A stretch of 7,657 nucleotides of DNA from Anaerolineaceae bacterium (GTDB taxonomy: Bacteria; Chloroflexota; Anaerolineae; Anaerolineales; Anaerolineaceae), in assembly GCA_014860845.1 (NCBI GenBank), contig JACZIY010000775.1, forward strand, positions 1 to 7,657, read 5' to 3'. Under the pieces are notes generated by a model. The model saw only the letters and a list, made by a program, of their open reading frames with translations, did no database searches and was not told where the DNA came from. Of the stretch, positions 4,857 to 7,657 are shown piece after piece. How positions within the stretch are numbered: position 1 is the first letter of the stretch; each line of letters starts with the position of its first letter. The position numbers and the translations under genes are program-made.

Positions 4857-7445
4857 ATGTTTTTCAATTTCACACCATACGCTTTATTATTATTTCTGAC
4901 AACATTCGTTGCTGTAGTTTTATTAGGTATCACCCTTAAAAAAAGGGAGGAGCCTGGTGGTTTTGCTTTATTGGGTGTCTTATTTTCATTGATCGTCTGG
5001 TCCTTTTTTGCTGGATTAAGTGCAGGATCTTCATCCATTGCAAATAAAATTATTACCACGAAATTAGCATATTTTGGAATTGTGAGCTTACCAGTAAACT
5101 TATTGCTCTTTTCAATTTATTACACCAGCAATCGCAAGTTACTGAATCCAATCAGAATTTTCTTTTTATGGTTTATCCCCTTTGTGGGATTGTTCTTAAT
5201 TCTGACCAATGAACAACACAATATGATCTGGATTGGCTATACTTATCGCACTTCTATTTTCGGAAGTGCGTTGGTTTATGAGCGAGGGTTGGGATTCTGG
5301 GGGCTGATCATCTATTTTTATAGTTGTGTAATCTTCACCCTTTTCATAATCATCTGGACAGCATTTCGATTCCAATATATTTATCGCAAGAATATGACGG
5401 TATTAATGATTATGGTTCCATTTTCATTACTTATCAATATTTTATATGTTTTTGAGTTGTTTCCAGGGTGGAGAGGTTTTGATCCCACACCATTTTCTTT
5501 GATTATTTTTACCTCTCTGATGGTCTGGAGTTTTACCAAACATAAATTCTTTGATCTTTCTCCGGTAGGTCGTGAGGTTGTGATCGATCAAATGCGATCC
5601 TTACTAATGATTCTGGATACAAAATATCGGATTGTGGATTTCAACCATCCAATGCAAGCAATTATCAGTAAGATAGCTGGTAAATCCACTCTTGAGAATC
5701 GTAAAATTTTTATTGGTCATTCCGTTCAATCAATACTTGCTGACTGGCCTGAATTTATTAAACATCTCTTTGATGAGAAACCTGATCTTAACGAAGTTGA
5801 GTTGTGTCTGGAAGATCAGAGATATGTGTTCGAAATCCAGAAAAAACCTCTTGAAAATCGTGATGCCAGGCCACTGGGTTGGTTGGTTTTTCTTTTTGAT
5901 ATAACGGATCGTATACAACTCATAGAAGCAGAAATTCGCAATCGTCAGCTAGCACAATCATTACATGAAATTGCCATGGTAGTAAATTCCACTTTGGACC
6001 CCCAAAAAACATTGAATTTGGCGCTCGAACAGATCGGAAAAATCATCCCGTATGATATAGCCAACATCTCCATCTTACATGGAGAAGAAAGAGTGATTGA
6101 GTTTCAGCGTGGGTACAAGGATCCCGATTCGATCATCGGATTGAGAGTTCCGTTAGGGAATAGTCCCCACCAGCAAGCATTGATTCACCGTCATCCAGTG
6201 ATGTACTCAGATTTACAAAATGATTTTTCTTCTTACCATGCACAAATGGTAAAAAAAGCCAATTCCATGTTATGTATACCTATGTATGCAAAGGATGATA
6301 TCTTGGGGTTTTTGACATTGGGAAGTGAGAAAAAGGATTATTTTACAAACGAAGATATCTCAATTGCAGATGCATATGCTTCTCAAGTGGCAGTCTCACT
6401 ACAAAATTCGAGATTATTTACCCAGGTAAATCGCAGGCTGAATGAACAATCCATTATGAACGAAATTATTCGTATAGGATCCAGCCGTATGGAAAAGAAA
6501 GATTTCGCTCGCGCAATTACCGATCAGATTCATCGTTTTATCAAGACACCTGGTATCCTGGTAATCGAAAATGATCCGGAAGAAGGCAGCTGGTATTTTG
6601 TCGATCTTTATGATGTAGAGGAATACAAGATTGACAGGGTGTATTCATATCAGGATGGTCTGACAGGGTATCTGTTACAACAAGGGAAACCTCTTCTTCT
6701 AAATAATTCAGCGGAGGTGGAAGAAATTCTGAATAAATACCAGCGCACAAATATTGGTGCCATGCCTAAAACATTTATGGGCGCACCGATGATCACCAAG
6801 AATCGTGTTATTGGTGCAATCGTCGCCCATGATCTGGAAAAAGAGAATGCTTTTGATGAAGAAGATTTTAAATTATTTTTGATGATCACCTCTCAGGCGG
6901 CGATAGGATTCGAAAATGTAAGATTGATCAGTCAACTGGAATACCTTGCCAGCACGGATGCACTGACAGGAATTTATAATCGTGGTTATTTCCATAATGT
7001 CTCGAAGAAAATTCTCAATTCGGTTGAACAAGACAAAACCCACGTATCCATGATTATGATGGATGTGGATCTCTTTAAAGGATTGAATGACACCCACGGG
7101 CACCAGATGGGGGATTTGGTTTTACAAAAAACGGTTGAAGTCTGCAAATCCCTCTTAAGAGACAAAGATGTGATTGGCCGGGTTGGGGGAGAGGAATTCT
7201 CAATCGTTCTTCCAGAAACTACCCTGGAGGAAGCAAAAAAGATTGCAGAAAGAATCCGGCAAGCTATTGAGAATTTAAAAATCCACAACAATGGATCCGC
7301 AGTACAAACCACTTTGAGTCTGGGAGTGGCTTCATCTACCCAAGTGGATAACGGGACACTGGAGGACTTGATTCAAATATCAGATCAGGCGTTATATCGG
7401 GCTAAAGCAGATGGACGTAATTGTGTGCGGGTGTACAATAATTAA
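4857..7445 (+). CDS. Membrane diguanylate cyclase: 7TM sensor-PAS-GAF-GAF-GGDEF
   Basis: An 862-residue inner-membrane signalling protein that should make c-di-GMP from two GTP in response to unknown signals. Residues 1-230 form seven hydrophobic segments (about 8-27, 36-54, 70-90, 99-116, 147-170, 180-200, 212-228), matching the N-terminal 7TM region of histidine kinases (PF16927). A divergent PAS-like domain follows (about 245-350, ending in the typical FLFDITDR), then GAF 1 (about 365-515), GAF 2 (about 525-690) and the cyclase domain (695-862). The cyclase looks active: DVDLFK with metal-ligand Asp736, NDTHGHQMGD, and GGEEF at 777-781. The product-inhibition site RDKD (768-771), five residues before GGEEF, is intact, so feedback inhibition is likely. 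No EAL or HD-GYP domain is present. The ATG at 4857 is the first usable start after an in-frame TAG at 4833, and the first membrane helix begins at residue 8, so the start is well supported despite no Shine-Dalgarno site. The next gene begins 15 bases downstream. Confidence 0.92.
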   Translation: MFFNFTPYALLLFLTTFVAVVLLGITLKKREEPGGFALLGVLFSLIVWSFFAGLSAGSSSIANKIITTKLAYFGIVSLPVNLLLFSIYYTSNRKLLNPIRIFFLWFIPFVGLFLILTNEQHNMIWIGYTYRTSIFGSALVYERGLGFWGLIIYFYSCVIFTLFIIIWTAFRFQYIYRKNMTVLMIMVPFSLLINILYVFELFPGWRGFDPTPFSLIIFTSLMVWSFTKHKFFDLSPVGREVVIDQMRSLLMILDTKYRIVDFNHPMQAIISKIAGKSTLENRKIFIGHSVQSILADWPEFIKHLFDEKPDLNEVELCLEDQRYVFEIQKKPLENRDARPLGWLVFLFDITDRIQLIEAEIRNRQLAQSLHEIAMVVNSTLDPQKTLNLALEQIGKIIPYDIANISILHGEERVIEFQRGYKDPDSIIGLRVPLGNSPHQQALIHRHPVMYSDLQNDFSSYHAQMVKKANSMLCIPMYAKDDILGFLTLGSEKKDYFTNEDISIADAYASQVAVSLQNSRLFTQVNRRLNEQSIMNEIIRIGSSRMEKKDFARAITDQIHRFIKTPGILVIENDPEEGSWYFVDLYDVEEYKIDRVYSYQDGLTGYLLQQGKPLLLNNSAEVEEILNKYQRTNIGAMPKTFMGAPMITKNRVIGAIVAHDLEKENAFDEEDFKLFLMITSQAAIGFENVRLISQLEYLASTDALTGIYNRGYFHNVSKKILNSVEQDKTHVSMIMMDVDLFKGLNDTHGHQMGDLVLQKTVEVCKSLLRDKDVIGRVGGEEFSIVLPETTLEEAKKIAERIRQAIENLKIHNNGSAVQTTLSLGVASSTQVDNGTLEDLIQISDQALYRAKADGRNCVRVYNN

Positions 7446-7460
7446 AACGCAGGAGTTGTG

Positions 7461-7657
7461 ATGAACCTGGAAGAATCCCTATCGGCAGAGAATAGAACAA
7501 TTTTTGAATCACTCAAATCCCCAATCCAAATTCAGGAATTTCTGGATAGTATTCCCTACAGCCCTGAAGATGCCAATCGCAGTCCAAGCAGGGTGCTGGA
7601 GGATCGGCAGGCACATTGCCTGGATGGGGGTTTGTTTGCAGCAGCAGCTTTGCGAAG
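7461..7657 (+). CDS. Unidentified protein, N-terminal part, with transglutaminase-like Cys motif (cut by window end)
   Basis: Sixty-five codons are visible before the window ends. AGGAG (7451-7455) lies 5 bases before the ATG, a normal site. The visible part is hydrophilic with no signal peptide. Residues 22-33 (IQIQEFLDSIPY) are followed by SPSRVLEDRQAHC (41-53) and an Ala-rich helix start, DGGLFAAAALR. The R-x-x-x-C-x-x-G-x-x-F-A-A-A-x-L pattern, with Cys53 at the start of a helix, resembles conserved bacterial proteins of unknown function that have a transglutaminase-like fold, where that Cys would be the nucleophile. The His/Asp partners would lie beyond the edge, so activity cannot be judged. 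The 15-base gap to the diguanylate cyclase suggests co-transcription with it. Confidence 0.75.
   Translation, partial: MNLEESLSAENRTIFESLKSPIQIQEFLDSIPYSPEDANRSPSRVLEDRQAHCLDGGLFAAAALR

Noticed and set aside
6986..7312. 108-codon open frame on the minus strand inside the GGDEF region
   Set aside because: It lies antisense to the conserved cyclase motifs, shows no recognisable domain, and the plus-strand protein fully explains the sequence.
1..7657. CRISPR arrays, tRNA or rRNA genes, insertion sequences, attachment sites
   Set aside because: No regularly spaced repeats, no cloverleaf or CCA-type ends, no transposase or integrase, and no paired terminal repeats were seen.

Overview
The window is an AT-rich bacterial chromosomal segment with tightly packed, vertical-looking genes. 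It shows no mobile elements, no CRISPR array and no tRNA or rRNA genes. The style of the genes suggests the phylum Chloroflexota, probably class Anaerolineae. The main reason is the large diguanylate cyclase with a 7TM histidine-kinase-type sensor followed by PAS-GAF-GAF-GGDEF, supported by an ATP-type PEP carboxykinase and a small CG-type GNAT protein. This placement is an inference; no marker gene in the window settles it.

Layout. Left part, minus strand: lplA (lipoate-protein ligase, 51-1040, GTG start) and, upstream of it, a small lipoprotein with one haem-c motif (1137-1577). Each has its own recognisable promoter. Divergent from these, on the plus strand: a 91-residue GNAT-fold acetyltransferase (1796-2071). 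Then a two-gene cluster, pyrB (aspartate carbamoyltransferase, 2198-3133) and pckA (ATP-dependent PEP carboxykinase, 3155-4744), separated by 21 bases and probably co-transcribed. Then a 112-base gap rich in inverted repeats, and a very large membrane diguanylate cyclase (4857-7445). It is followed after 15 bases by the start of an unidentified gene with a transglutaminase-like Cys motif, cut by the window edge (7461 onward).

How the genes fit together. pyrB and pckA both connect to the oxaloacetate/aspartate node: PEP carboxykinase interconverts oxaloacetate and PEP, and aspartate carbamoyltransferase spends aspartate on pyrimidines. The other genes look like independent housekeeping or signalling units: lipoate attachment, a surface-tethered cytochrome and c-di-GMP synthesis.

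Most notable observations. (1) PyrB has His at residue 59, where the family's near-invariant S-T-R-T-R loop has its catalytic Arg (Arg54 in E. coli), while every other active-site residue I can align is kept. (2) The diguanylate cyclase gene has a strong extended -10 promoter placed so that transcription should begin at or next to the A of the ATG, with no Shine-Dalgarno sequence, which suggests a leaderless mRNA. (3) A perfect 10-base inverted repeat lies upstream of lplA with one arm running into the -10 element. I see no clear sign of an undescribed multi-gene system here; most of the window is ordinary.
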